From Candidatus Geocrenenecus arthurdayi (GTDB lineage: Archaea > Thermoproteota > Nitrososphaeria_A > Caldarchaeales > Wolframiiraptoraceae): a DNA stretch of 36,519 nucleotides. The DNA is taken from NCBI GenBank assembly GCA_023539395.1, contig JAKCEX010000010.1, positions 1-36,519 on the forward strand, read 5' to 3'. Both the position numbers and the translations under genes were made by a program. The notes under the pieces were generated by a model. The model had not been told where the DNA came from. It saw only the letters and a program-made list of their open reading frames with translations, and made no database searches. The number at the start of each line of letters is the position of its first letter. Positions within the stretch are counted from its first letter, which is position 1. Below, piece after piece: positions 17,273 to 24,350 of the stretch.

Positions 17273-18535
17273 TCAAGAGAGTTTCCATGAGAATACTTCA
17301 AGTGGGTTTAGGAGGGTTACTTCGACTATTTCTCCAGATGATAGCTTTACTCCTGGAGGTATTAGGATGTATCCTCCAGCTTTCGATAGTATTGTGATTA
17401 GTGTTGATCCGCCAAGCCTCTTCAAGTGTGGTGTCGCTCTTAAACCATCATTACCCCATTCTAGAATAACAGTTCTAAAGGTGTATAATCCAGGTCTAGC
17501 TTCTATAGGCATGGTCAGCTTAGCTAAGACTTTAGGTAGAAGACCTATCCCATCATAATATATTTTTGAGATGATTGGCATGATTATATTGCATATGCAT
17601 GAGGTTGCTGAGCCGATATGTCCTGGTACGAGGAATACTGGTTTACCATCTACTTTACATACACCTGAAACCTTCCCAGGACTCAATGTTGTTGCATGGA
17701 ATATTACTTCACCTATCTTCTCTACACTCATGCCTGTATAGTCTCTTACACCTCTAGCTGTTCCACCGATTAATGCTAAAGCATCATAGTGGCTGATATT
17801 CTTTGAGATGAATCCTACTATCTCATCTGGGTCATCTCTAAGAATTCCAATGGAAACTGTTTTACAACCTATTAGCTGGAGTGTAGATGATACTAGGAAG
17901 AAGTAGTTGTCTGGGTATGGTATTCCTTTCTCAAATCTTTCTAGAAGCTCATCACCCACCGATGCTATCCCAATTGTTGGCTCTCTATAGACTTTGACCC
18001 TAGTTAAGCCTATCTCCAGTAATAGGACTTGGTCTTGAGGTCTAATGACTGAACCTCTAGATATTAGGACATCCCCCTTCCTAGCATCTTCCCCTCTCAA
18101 TATAACATCTTCGTATAATTCAACTTCCTTCTTAATTAGTACGTAGTCTCCCTGCCTTAATGTAAACTCTTCTCTAACGATTGCATCAGCACCTTCAGGT
18201 AGAGGAGAACTAGTTGCAAGATATACTGCTTCTCCCCTCCCAACTCTTAAACCTATTTCCTCACCATCCTTCAAAACAGAGCCGACCAGTAGGAGCTTGA
18301 CAGGATTAGATGCAGTTGCACCTCTAGTATCTTCATATCTCACAGCATAGCCATCGTAAAATGCTATATTCTTTCTAGGCATATCGAACGGTGCTTGGAT
18401 GTCTTCTGCTATCCTTCTTCCAAGAGCTTCAGACGCAGGGACAAGCTCATATGCTGCTTTCTGTGGGAAAGCTTGAAGAGCAGACTTCAAAGCTTCATCG
18501 TAAGGTCTAGCTCTAAATCTATATTCTAAAGGCAT
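17273..18535 (-). CDS. moeA: MoeA-like molybdopterin molybdenumtransferase
   Basis: A 420-residue MoeA homologue, which inserts Mo or W into adenylated molybdopterin. The N-terminal MoeA domain shows AFYDGYAVRYED (58-69), EVELYEDVILRGEDARKGD and VIRPQDQVLLLEIG; the MoCF-binding domain shows IGIASVGDEL and ALIGGTARGVRDY; domain IV is at the C-terminus. Two signature places are unusual: GGTARGVRDY where GGVSVGDYD is typical, and VPGHIGSA where LPGNPVSA is typical. The protein is thus a divergent MoeA and might have a changed metal or partner. ATG start at 18535. It is divergent from a PaREP1 gene; mobA and mobB lie within 3.5 kb, which supports the pathway call. Confidence 0.85.
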   Translation of the reverse strand: MPLEYRFRARPYDEALKSALQAFPQKAAYELVPASEALGRRIAEDIQAPFDMPRKNIAFYDGYAVRYEDTRGATASNPVKLLLVGSVLKDGEEIGLRVGRGEAVYLATSSPLPEGADAIVREEFTLRQGDYVLIKKEVELYEDVILRGEDARKGDVLISRGSVIRPQDQVLLLEIGLTRVKVYREPTIGIASVGDELLERFEKGIPYPDNYFFLVSSTLQLIGCKTVSIGILRDDPDEIVGFISKNISHYDALALIGGTARGVRDYTGMSVEKIGEVIFHATTLSPGKVSGVCKVDGKPVFLVPGHIGSATSCICNIIMPIISKIYYDGIGLLPKVLAKLTMPIEARPGLYTFRTVILEWGNDGLRATPHLKRLGGSTLITILSKAGGYILIPPGVKLSSGEIVEVTLLNPLEVFSWKLS

Positions 18536-18676
18536 GTAAGAAAATCAGGCTATCTTAAAAATAAATATTATGGGTCTTATTCTAAACTCGGAGAGAGCTC
18601 TAGACTGATAGTTTACTGATGAGTATTTCATGAAAAGTTAATTATTATGTTTGACTTGGTTGATGGTGGAAGAATC

Positions 18677-19168
18677 GTGGCGACTATTACATTTGAGGTT
18701 CCTGAGAAGCTTCTAGTTATTCTGAAAGAGAGAGCTAAGTCAGAGGGTAAAATTATAGAAGAACTGATTAGTGAGGCAGTTCTCAAGTATTATGATCCTG
18801 GCGACCCAGGGCTTAAAGCTGAGATCTACTTAAAGCTCTGTCAGAAGTATCTTATGGAAGGTGAGAAACTGCTTAAAGAGAAAGACTATGTTCAAGCTTC
18901 TGAAAAATTTTGGGGTTCTGCCACCCAGATAGTTAAGGCAATAGCAGCTGAGAGAGGTCTTGAATTAAGAAGTCACGATGAATTACATAGCTTTATCTTA
19001 AAGCTGGAGAAGGAAGCTGGAAATCCAGATATTAGAAGGCTTTGGCAGTCTGCTGGAATGCTGCATCAAAACTTCTATGAGAACTGGCTTCCACCCGAAA
19101 TGGTTGAAGAAAACGCTGAAGATGTAAAAAAATTAATTAACATTATTAAGAATATGCTCAAGCTCTAG
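18677..19168 (+). CDS. PaREP1 family protein (HEPN-like), copy 2
   Basis: About 163 residues, a paralogue of the protein at 5415-5891. The same landmarks appear in order: ATITFEVPEKLLVILKERAK, IYLKLCQKYLMEGEKLL, YVQASEKFWGSATQIV, RSHDELHSF and MLHQNFYENWLP. I choose the GTG at 18677 because it aligns with the MATITI start of copy 1 and has GGTGG seven bases upstream; an in-frame ATG at 18647 would add ten residues. Function of PaREP1 proteins is unknown. It lies between moeA (divergent) and mobA (same strand, about 110 bases downstream). Confidence 0.82.
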   Translation: MATITFEVPEKLLVILKERAKSEGKIIEELISEAVLKYYDPGDPGLKAEIYLKLCQKYLMEGEKLLKEKDYVQASEKFWGSATQIVKAIAAERGLELRSHDELHSFILKLEKEAGNPDIRRLWQSAGMLHQNFYENWLPPEMVEENAEDVKKLINIIKNMLKL

Positions 19169-19280
19169 GAATATAACTTTAAGGTCATTAACCTGTTAAA
19201 TTGTAAATCAATTTTCATGACACGTTTACATGGGATAATTTATTAATCATGGTGACGTAATAGATTTTAGTTGAGTCTAA

Positions 19281-20174
19281 ATGCTTTATGGGGTATTGCT
19301 GGCAGGTGGTTTATCAGAAAGGTTTGGGGGGGATAAGTATCTATGGAGGATTCAGGATAGACCCCTCATATCGATAGTTGCTTCTGCTGTTAGAGGTTTA
19401 TCGGATAAGGTTCTCCTAATAGTTAGGGATCAAGAACGTGCATCTAAGCTTTTGGAAGAATCACATGCTCATGTAGATGGATTCATTATCGATGATCCCA
19501 ACATTAATTGTAGTGGACCTCTCAGGGGGATGCTTACTGCATTATTCCATGTTGAAGCTGACGAGTACCTCATAGTTCCAGGAGATATGCCGTGGATTGA
19601 TAAAGAAAGTTTAGGCCACTTCATAGATATGTGTAGAAGTCTAAACGTGGATTGTGGGAGTATAGTGTGGGGGAACGGTGCATTGTCTTCAACGATACAA
19701 TACTTCACGAAGAATGCTAGAAAATATCTTGAAGTAGTTGCTAAGCTACGTGGAATCTATGGTCGTGCAACAGATACTTTAAGAAGCTGTAGCAGGATAC
19801 TCCTAGCTCATGTAAAAAATGTTACAAATGACCCTAGAAAACTCGTAGGTGTAAATTTTAAAGAAGAGATAATTAACCCGGAGATACCGCCTATTGATGG
19901 AGTGGTTAAAGACAACGTATACATCGAGCATCTCAACCCTTACTTTATCCAGGCTTTAACTACTGAAAACTCTCAAAGAATCAATGAAGCATTAGAGATT
20001 TACAAGTTCGAGGCAGGAGAATACCTTAGCTTGAATGTATATCATCTTGCATTACATACATTGATTGATGTGAAAAGATGCTTGAGTAGGGAAGATACAG
20101 AGATGGACAGTAAAATCCAAGTATGTATTAATGAGTTAGGGTGGAATAGAGCTAAACATCACATACCTAGATAA
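19281..20174 (+). CDS. mobA: MobA-like molybdenum cofactor guanylyltransferase
   Basis: A 297-residue nucleotidyltransferase that joins GMP to molybdopterin. The N-terminal signature is LLAGGLSERFGGDKY (6-20), with DDP, GPLRGMLTAL (78-87) and the metal-binding PGDMPW (98-103), as in MobA. Residues beyond about 200 form an extra C-terminal part of roughly 95 residues of unknown role; MobA alone is usually near 200 residues. Other members of this superfamily (MocA, CofC, GlmU-type enzymes) are possible, but the nearby moeA and mobB genes favour MobA. ATG start at 19281, 112 bases after the PaREP1 gene on the same strand. Confidence 0.8.
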   Translation: MLYGVLLAGGLSERFGGDKYLWRIQDRPLISIVASAVRGLSDKVLLIVRDQERASKLLEESHAHVDGFIIDDPNINCSGPLRGMLTALFHVEADEYLIVPGDMPWIDKESLGHFIDMCRSLNVDCGSIVWGNGALSSTIQYFTKNARKYLEVVAKLRGIYGRATDTLRSCSRILLAHVKNVTNDPRKLVGVNFKEEIINPEIPPIDGVVKDNVYIEHLNPYFIQALTTENSQRINEALEIYKFEAGEYLSLNVYHLALHTLIDVKRCLSREDTEMDSKIQVCINELGWNRAKHHIPR

Positions 20175-20226
20175 CCATAAAGCATCTAGATAACTCAAAT
20201 CAATGAAGCCTATTCTGAGTGCTCAC

Positions 20227-20580
20227 TTATATTTTAATTAATTCTTCCTCCGGTATGAATCTCTTATACCATTTATCATAAACTAGCTTGCTGACTATAT
20301 GGAATTCAATTGGATAATCTATATATTTTCGTCTAAGAGAAGCTCTTATCTTATCAATCTGTTCTAAATCGTCTATATCTGATATGATTAGCATATCTAT
20401 ATCGCTCAAAGCAGTATACTTGCCTCTAGCTGCGGAACCGAACAAGTATACCTCTGACCCTGGTAGTAGCAGCTGTACCTGATGCTTAACATCCGCTAAG
20501 ATTCTTCCTAGATTGCTGAATATATAGTTTAAACGTTTCCCCTCTTCTATATAGATATCGAAGCTAGATCTTCTCGACAA
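20227..20580 (-). CDS. MNT-type minimal nucleotidyltransferase (partner of HEPN protein)
   Basis: A 117-residue minimal nucleotidyltransferase with the polymerase-beta-like signature GSAARGKYTALSDIDML (G48-S49, D60 and D62 as metal ligands). MNT proteins paired with HEPN proteins act as antitoxins, in some systems by adding AMP to the HEPN toxin; this is family knowledge. The TTG start at 20580 lies within the 3' end of the HEPN gene (17-base overlap) and has GAGGTGG about eleven bases upstream. The catalytic residues look intact. Confidence 0.85.
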   Translation of the reverse strand: MSRRSSFDIYIEEGKRLNYIFSNLGRILADVKHQVQLLLPGSEVYLFGSAARGKYTALSDIDMLIISDIDDLEQIDKIRASLRRKYIDYPIEFHIVSKLVYDKWYKRFIPEEELIKI

Positions 20581-20950
20581 GCGGTTTCACCACCTCGGCT
20601 ATGAATTTCATCATAGCCTCCACTTCTATTCTGCTATACCTCCTTGGAAGATACCTTGAACCAATACATGCATCTTCAATCTTCGTTAACATCAATAGAT
20701 ATTCTTCTTTGTCAATTAATATATTGAGTGTTGAGGCTAGTTTTGAAAGTTCACTCACGAGCCGTGTCAATGAATGTGTTCTTGGATAGGTACCAGTTTT
20801 TATCAAGAGTTTATACTTCAGTATCAGTTGACAGTATTGCTCTATGTTGAATGCTGCCAGGTCATAGAAGCCTTCTTCTATGAGGCGTTTTGCATTTTCA
20901 AGAAACATTTGAGCTCTTTCTCTAATTAGTTCTGCTTCTTCAAAACTCAA
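20564..20950 (-). CDS. HEPN domain protein (paired with MNT nucleotidyltransferase)
   Basis: About 128 helical residues of the HEPN fold: SFEEAELIRERAQMFLENAK, EEGFYDLAAFNIEQYCQL, YPRTHSLTRLVSELS. It precedes and overlaps the MNT gene, the standard order of HEPN/MNT toxin-antitoxin pairs. The RNase motif R-x(4-6)-H expected near the C-terminus of active HEPN toxins is not visible: the corresponding region reads SRYLPRRYSRIEVEAM with no His. It may therefore be an inactive or differently acting HEPN protein. The start chosen is TTG 20950, which places the first helix at the N-terminus; an upstream GTG at 21007 would add 19 basic residues. Divergent from mobB. Confidence 0.78.
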   Translation of the reverse strand: MSFEEAELIRERAQMFLENAKRLIEEGFYDLAAFNIEQYCQLILKYKLLIKTGTYPRTHSLTRLVSELSKLASTLNILIDKEEYLLMLTKIEDACIGSRYLPRRYSRIEVEAMMKFIAEVVKPLVEKI

Positions 20951-21057
20951 TCTAACTCGATGAAGTAATAAGTAAAGCTGAATATATGTTCTCCTATACG
21001 GTAGCACTCTCCGCTCTTGAGAGTAATAGCTATATTCATCATGGCTGAATTCTTAGC

Positions 21058-21552
21058 ATGGTGTCTTTAATGAAGGTTATTGCTATCGTTGGTTATAAGA
21101 GGTCTGGTAAGACTAGGCTTGCAGTAATGTTGATAAGGAGCTTAAGGGAGAGAGGATATAAAGTAGCTAGTGCTAAGCATGTCCACCATGCTGATTTCAG
21201 TATTGACCAACCTGGTAAAGATAGCTGGAAACATAGTGAAGCTGGAGCAAACCCAAACATAATAATCTCCCCAAGAGAAGTAGCATTAATATGGAGAGAT
21301 AGAAGCATTAATTCCATAGAAGATCTATTAAGCCTTACCAGAGGAGAAGTAGACTTCCTCATCTTAGAAGGATTCTATAGCTTAGTTAAGGAGTATGAGA
21401 GAGCATTGAAAATAGTGCTTATCAAGAAGGTGGAGGAAGCAGTCGGATTAAAGGGAGATGTTATCGCATCGTTCGAAGATACTAATCTTTCAGGAATATT
21501 AAAGCTTCCTGAACAATACCCACAGTTACTAAACATTATCCTCACAGCTTAG
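21058..21552 (+). CDS. mobB: MobB-like molybdopterin-guanine dinucleotide biosynthesis GTPase
   Basis: A 164-residue P-loop protein of the MobB family, which assists MobA in forming the guanine dinucleotide cofactor. Walker A is GYKRSGKT (12-19), followed by the typical AKHVHHADFSIDQPGKDSWKH, in which the His and Asp residues are family signatures, and DFLILEGFY as Walker B-like region. Length is typical of MobB. ATG at 21058; a second ATG four codons on (MKVIAIVG) is an alternative start. It completes a loose moeA-mobA-mobB group with intervening HEPN-type genes. Confidence 0.87.
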   Translation: MVSLMKVIAIVGYKRSGKTRLAVMLIRSLRERGYKVASAKHVHHADFSIDQPGKDSWKHSEAGANPNIIISPREVALIWRDRSINSIEDLLSLTRGEVDFLILEGFYSLVKEYERALKIVLIKKVEEAVGLKGDVIASFEDTNLSGILKLPEQYPQLLNIILTA

Positions 21553-21948
21553 GATAGCTCATAAAGCTGTAGACGGGTAGAATCGTAAGTCTCGGTTAAA
21601 GAGAGATAAAAATGCAACATCAAAAATCTGAAGATTAAATAGATTCTCTTCATCTCTTCTACTAAATTATTTTAAGAGAGAACTTAACCATAATGTTTTC
21701 CAGCATACTCGTTGAGGGTTTCCATTGAAGTTCTTGAATATGCTTATCTAGTTGATATCTCATGATAAGCCTTGATTAAGATAGAAGAAAAGAAGCTTAA
21801 AGAAGCACTAAACTTTCCAATACTTATATTATAAAGTAGTCAGGATTAGGGTTATACTAATACATTACTCTACCTCTAAACTACATCAACTGGAAATAAC
21901 TATCAAGAACAACCGTAACGAATTTAATGTATCTTAGAGGTGATAGAG
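21553..21948. other. Intergenic stretch of nearly 400 bases without a convincing gene
   Basis: AT-rich and free of long ORFs on both strands. It holds a TATA-like TTATATTATAAAG near 21824-21836, plausibly the promoter of the downstream LOG-like gene, although that would give a leader of about 90 bases. A 13-codon minus-strand ORF (21684-21725) is the only coding-like scrap and is probably chance. No repeats or RNA signatures were recognised. Confidence 0.4.
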
Positions 21949-22521
21949 GTGAGTAGAAGATACATCCCGATTGGGATAGCTGGTTCAAGTGATAGAGAGT
22001 TACTAGAGAATGCTGTTAGGAAGGCTAGGAGATTCGCTCAGAGATTGGCTGAGTATAAAGATGAAGTTAAGCTATTAAGCGGAGGAGATGGTGGATTAAT
22101 GAAGATCGTATGTAAAGAATTTGTTGAACATGGTGGAGAGACAATAGGCTTCATACCAGTAGAAGATGAGGGGAGGAAGCCTGGAGACCCAAGATACAAT
22201 CCATACAATACTATAAGGATACTTACTGGTGTAACATTCCAGACTAGGAGCATAATGCTTGTACGCAGTAGCTATTCATTCGTAGTCCTTGGTGGTGGAG
22301 CGGGAACGATAATTGAAGCATACCTCGCATACTTATATGCTATACCTCTCATAATCTTGACTGGGACGGGGTATCCATCGGACAACCTTGAGAAGATATG
22401 TATTGATGGCTATTTAGATCATAGAAGGATAATTAGAGTCTACTTTACAGGAGAACCTGAGGAAGCTGCGGACCTTTCCTATAAACTAGGTTCTGAGAAA
22501 TCTAGATCCATTAATGCTTAA
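21949..22521 (+). CDS. LOG/DprA-like nucleotide-binding protein (TIGR00725 type)
   Basis: About 190 residues with a Rossmann-like fold related to LOG (lysine decarboxylase-like phosphoribohydrolase) proteins. It shows PIGIAGSSDRE at the N-terminus, LLSGGDGGLMKI and VVLGGGAGTIIEAYLAY, the last in place of the PGGxGTxxE motif of LOG enzymes. The TIGR00725 group has no established function. The GTG at 21949 is preferred because AGAGGTGA sits about five bases upstream; a GTG three codons earlier (21940) is also in frame. It overlaps the convergent membrane-protein gene by about 11 bases. Confidence 0.75.
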   Translation: MSRRYIPIGIAGSSDRELLENAVRKARRFAQRLAEYKDEVKLLSGGDGGLMKIVCKEFVEHGGETIGFIPVEDEGRKPGDPRYNPYNTIRILTGVTFQTRSIMLVRSSYSFVVLGGGAGTIIEAYLAYLYAIPLIILTGTGYPSDNLEKICIDGYLDHRRIIRVYFTGEPEEAADLSYKLGSEKSRSINA

Positions 22522-23038
22522 GCTGGTAGTATGCTCCTGCAATTGCGAGAACTATTATTATTATGAGAGAAGCTATTGTTCCCAAGGATATGAATATATT
22601 TATAGAGTAGGAGACGAGGATCGCGCCGAGTACTGCTGTCCCAATTGAAAGTAGCTTGTTGAAGAGTACTAATACTACTGCAAAAACTATTACGGCTATT
22701 ATTAATGGGGGCATCCAGTCTTGGAAATAGGGGTTAACAAATCTATAAGTTAAGTATCCTGCTATTACTGCTCCAAGAAGGTGGATTAAAGCTATTGCTA
22801 GTACTCCAGATATTATGAATCCTAAGAATGCTATTATGTAGTTAAATGGTTCACTTATCTTAAGCCATGGAATTATGTATTCATAGATTAAGATTGCTCC
22901 AATTATCCCTCCAACTATGAATGTAATTATCTTAACCAACTTCCTTCCATAGAAGACTAGTATGAGACCGAGTATTAAGAAGATTATAGCAGGAAGAGAT
23001 TCTATAGATTGAAGATTTACATTCAACTGTAGGATCAT
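22511..23038 (-). CDS. Polytopic membrane protein, TMEM198/DUF4203-like
   Basis: A 175-residue, almost wholly hydrophobic protein with six or seven predicted helices, e.g. IIFLILGLILVFYGRKLVK, IITFIVGGIIGAILIYEYI and AFLGFIISGVLAIALIHLLG. The FYGRKLVK element after the first helix and glycine-rich repeats resemble the TMEM198/DUF4203 group; function unknown. ATG 23038 is used; a GTG one codon before it is also possible. It lies 22 bases downstream of the leuB-type gene on the same strand and may be cotranscribed. Its 3' end overlaps the convergent LOG-like gene. Confidence 0.65.
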   Translation of the reverse strand: MILQLNVNLQSIESLPAIIFLILGLILVFYGRKLVKIITFIVGGIIGAILIYEYIIPWLKISEPFNYIIAFLGFIISGVLAIALIHLLGAVIAGYLTYRFVNPYFQDWMPPLIIAVIVFAVVLVLFNKLLSIGTAVLGAILVSYSINIFISLGTIASLIIIIVLAIAGAYYQLKH

Positions 23039-23060
23039 CACGAGATCTCATCTATCCTCA

Positions 23061-24080
23061 CTAAATAAGTTTTCTTCTTATATACTCTATAATCTTGTGG
23101 GCTACATTATCAGTCTTAGCTTTCCCTCCAAGATCTGGTGTTAGAGTATCTCCATCTTCTAGGATTTTCTCAACTGCTTCTCTTATTTCTCTTGATGCAT
23201 CCATGAATTCTCTCCTCCCCTTCTTATATGATAACCATTCGAGCATCATTGACCCTGTGAGAACTTGACCAAGTGGATTAGCATATTCAGGGTCAATGTC
23301 TGGTGCAGACCCATGTACAGGCTCAAACAATCCATGTTCATCACTAATATTTGCTGAGCATGTTAACCCTATAGATCCAATTAATCCAGCAGCTTCATCG
23401 CTTAAAATATCTCCGAACATGTTTGGTGTTAATAGTATATCAAACCTTTCTGGGTTTATAATTAATTGGTATGCTGCATTATCTACATACATATCCTCAA
23501 CATCAACGTTATCGTATCTTCTTCCAACTTCTACTGCAACATCCCTGAAGTAGAGGTAGCTTCTCAAAACATTTCCTTTATGGATTATCGTAACTTTCTT
23601 TCTTCTTCTTAGAGCTAGATCGAAAGCTATCTTAGCTATCCTCTCTGTTCTCTTCCTAGTTATAACCAGTAATGCTACTGCATAGTCTGGACCAAGATCT
23701 TCTACTCCACGATATAGGTCTTCAGTATTTTCCCTAACAATTACTAAGTCTATGTTTCTCCAGAAACTCTTAATGCCTCTAAAAGTTTTGAATGGACGTA
23801 TATTTGCATAGAGGTCTAGATATTGTCTCAGGTATACTATTACATCTCTAGCTGTCTCACCTACTGGTCCCTTAAGACATGCATCCGAGTTAACAATCTT
23901 CTCAAGAGAAGATTTTGGCAATGCTTCCCCAAATTCTCTTAAAACATTATCTCCTGCAGGTGCATCAATAAACTCTAGGTTGAGATTATAGAGGTCTGAT
24001 ACTTCTTCAAGTATTCTAAGAGTTACGTTAACTATTTTAGGGCCGATACCATCACCATGTATAACGCTAATTCTCACCAA
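23061..24080 (-). CDS. leuB: Isopropylmalate/isocitrate dehydrogenase family protein, probably LeuB
   Basis: A 339-residue beta-decarboxylating dehydrogenase. Landmarks are VIHGDGIGPKI (6-16), RENTEDLYRGVE, TIIHKGNVLRS, MYVDNAAYQLI, ILLTPNMFGDILSDEAAGL and EPVHGSAPDIDPEYANP. The family includes 3-isopropylmalate, isocitrate, homoisocitrate and tartrate dehydrogenases. I favour LeuB because of the size (as in thermophilic archaeal LeuB) and because the gene is divergent from a leuA-ilvBNC operon; in archaea such an enzyme may also act on methylmalate made via citramalate. leuC and leuD are not in the window. Start TTG at 24080, with GTG immediately after as alternative. Confidence 0.8.
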   Translation of the reverse strand: MVRISVIHGDGIGPKIVNVTLRILEEVSDLYNLNLEFIDAPAGDNVLREFGEALPKSSLEKIVNSDACLKGPVGETARDVIVYLRQYLDLYANIRPFKTFRGIKSFWRNIDLVIVRENTEDLYRGVEDLGPDYAVALLVITRKRTERIAKIAFDLALRRRKKVTIIHKGNVLRSYLYFRDVAVEVGRRYDNVDVEDMYVDNAAYQLIINPERFDILLTPNMFGDILSDEAAGLIGSIGLTCSANISDEHGLFEPVHGSAPDIDPEYANPLGQVLTGSMMLEWLSYKKGRREFMDASREIREAVEKILEDGDTLTPDLGGKAKTDNVAHKIIEYIRRKLI

Positions 24081-24186
24081 TTTAAACCCGTAAGACCCTC
24101 TAAATATGCAAGTTATATCTATTTTTCAGGTTAAACTTATTATCTCATCTTTAATATAATGAGTGCTCGAGCCTCTTGCCTAAAAA

Positions 24187-24194
24187 TTTAAATA
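24187..24194 (+). promoter_or_regulatory. TATA box of the leuA-ilv operon
   Basis: TTTAAATA preceded by an A-rich element (AAAAAT, BRE-like) is a good archaeal TATA box. It predicts transcription from about 24215, leaving a leader of roughly 135 bases before leuA, long for this kind of archaeon. A second AT box (TTTAATATAA, about 24150-24160) lies further upstream and would make the leader longer. Confidence 0.45.
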
Positions 24195-24275
24195 GTATTA
24201 AAGAAAGAATTCTATCTACAAGAGCGTGGTGAGAATATTGCTCCAAATTCGATATTCCTAACTGCTTCAAAGAGT

Positions 24276-24341
24276 TTGACTAGCACCATAGTAGAAGTAA
24301 CTATCATCTTTTACTTTGTCTTGCTCATTACCCTCTTCTAG
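24276..24341 (+). CDS. Putative Ile/Val/Leu-rich leader peptide upstream of leuA
   Basis: A 21-codon ORF starting at TTG (24276) and ending at TAG (24339-24341). The peptide reads MTSTIVEVTI then IFYFVLLITL and F; it has 4 Ile, 3 Val, 3 Leu and 4 Thr. Its stop codon overlaps the AGGTGGT ribosome binding site of leuA (24340-24346), so ribosomes finishing the leader would sit on the leuA initiation site. A 7-codon ORF with its own GGTGAG (24238-24261) precedes it. No strong ribosome binding site is seen for the TTG itself. It could be a regulatory leader, a tiny membrane peptide or a chance ORF in a T-rich stretch. Confidence 0.3.
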   Translation: MTSTIVEVTIIFYFVLLITLF

Positions 24342-24350
24342 GTGGTCTAT

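Noticed and set aside
21684-21725. Minus-strand 13-codon ORF (METLNEYAGKHYG) as a gene remnant
   Set aside because: Too short, with a stop codon six codons upstream of its ATG and no recognisable parent gene.
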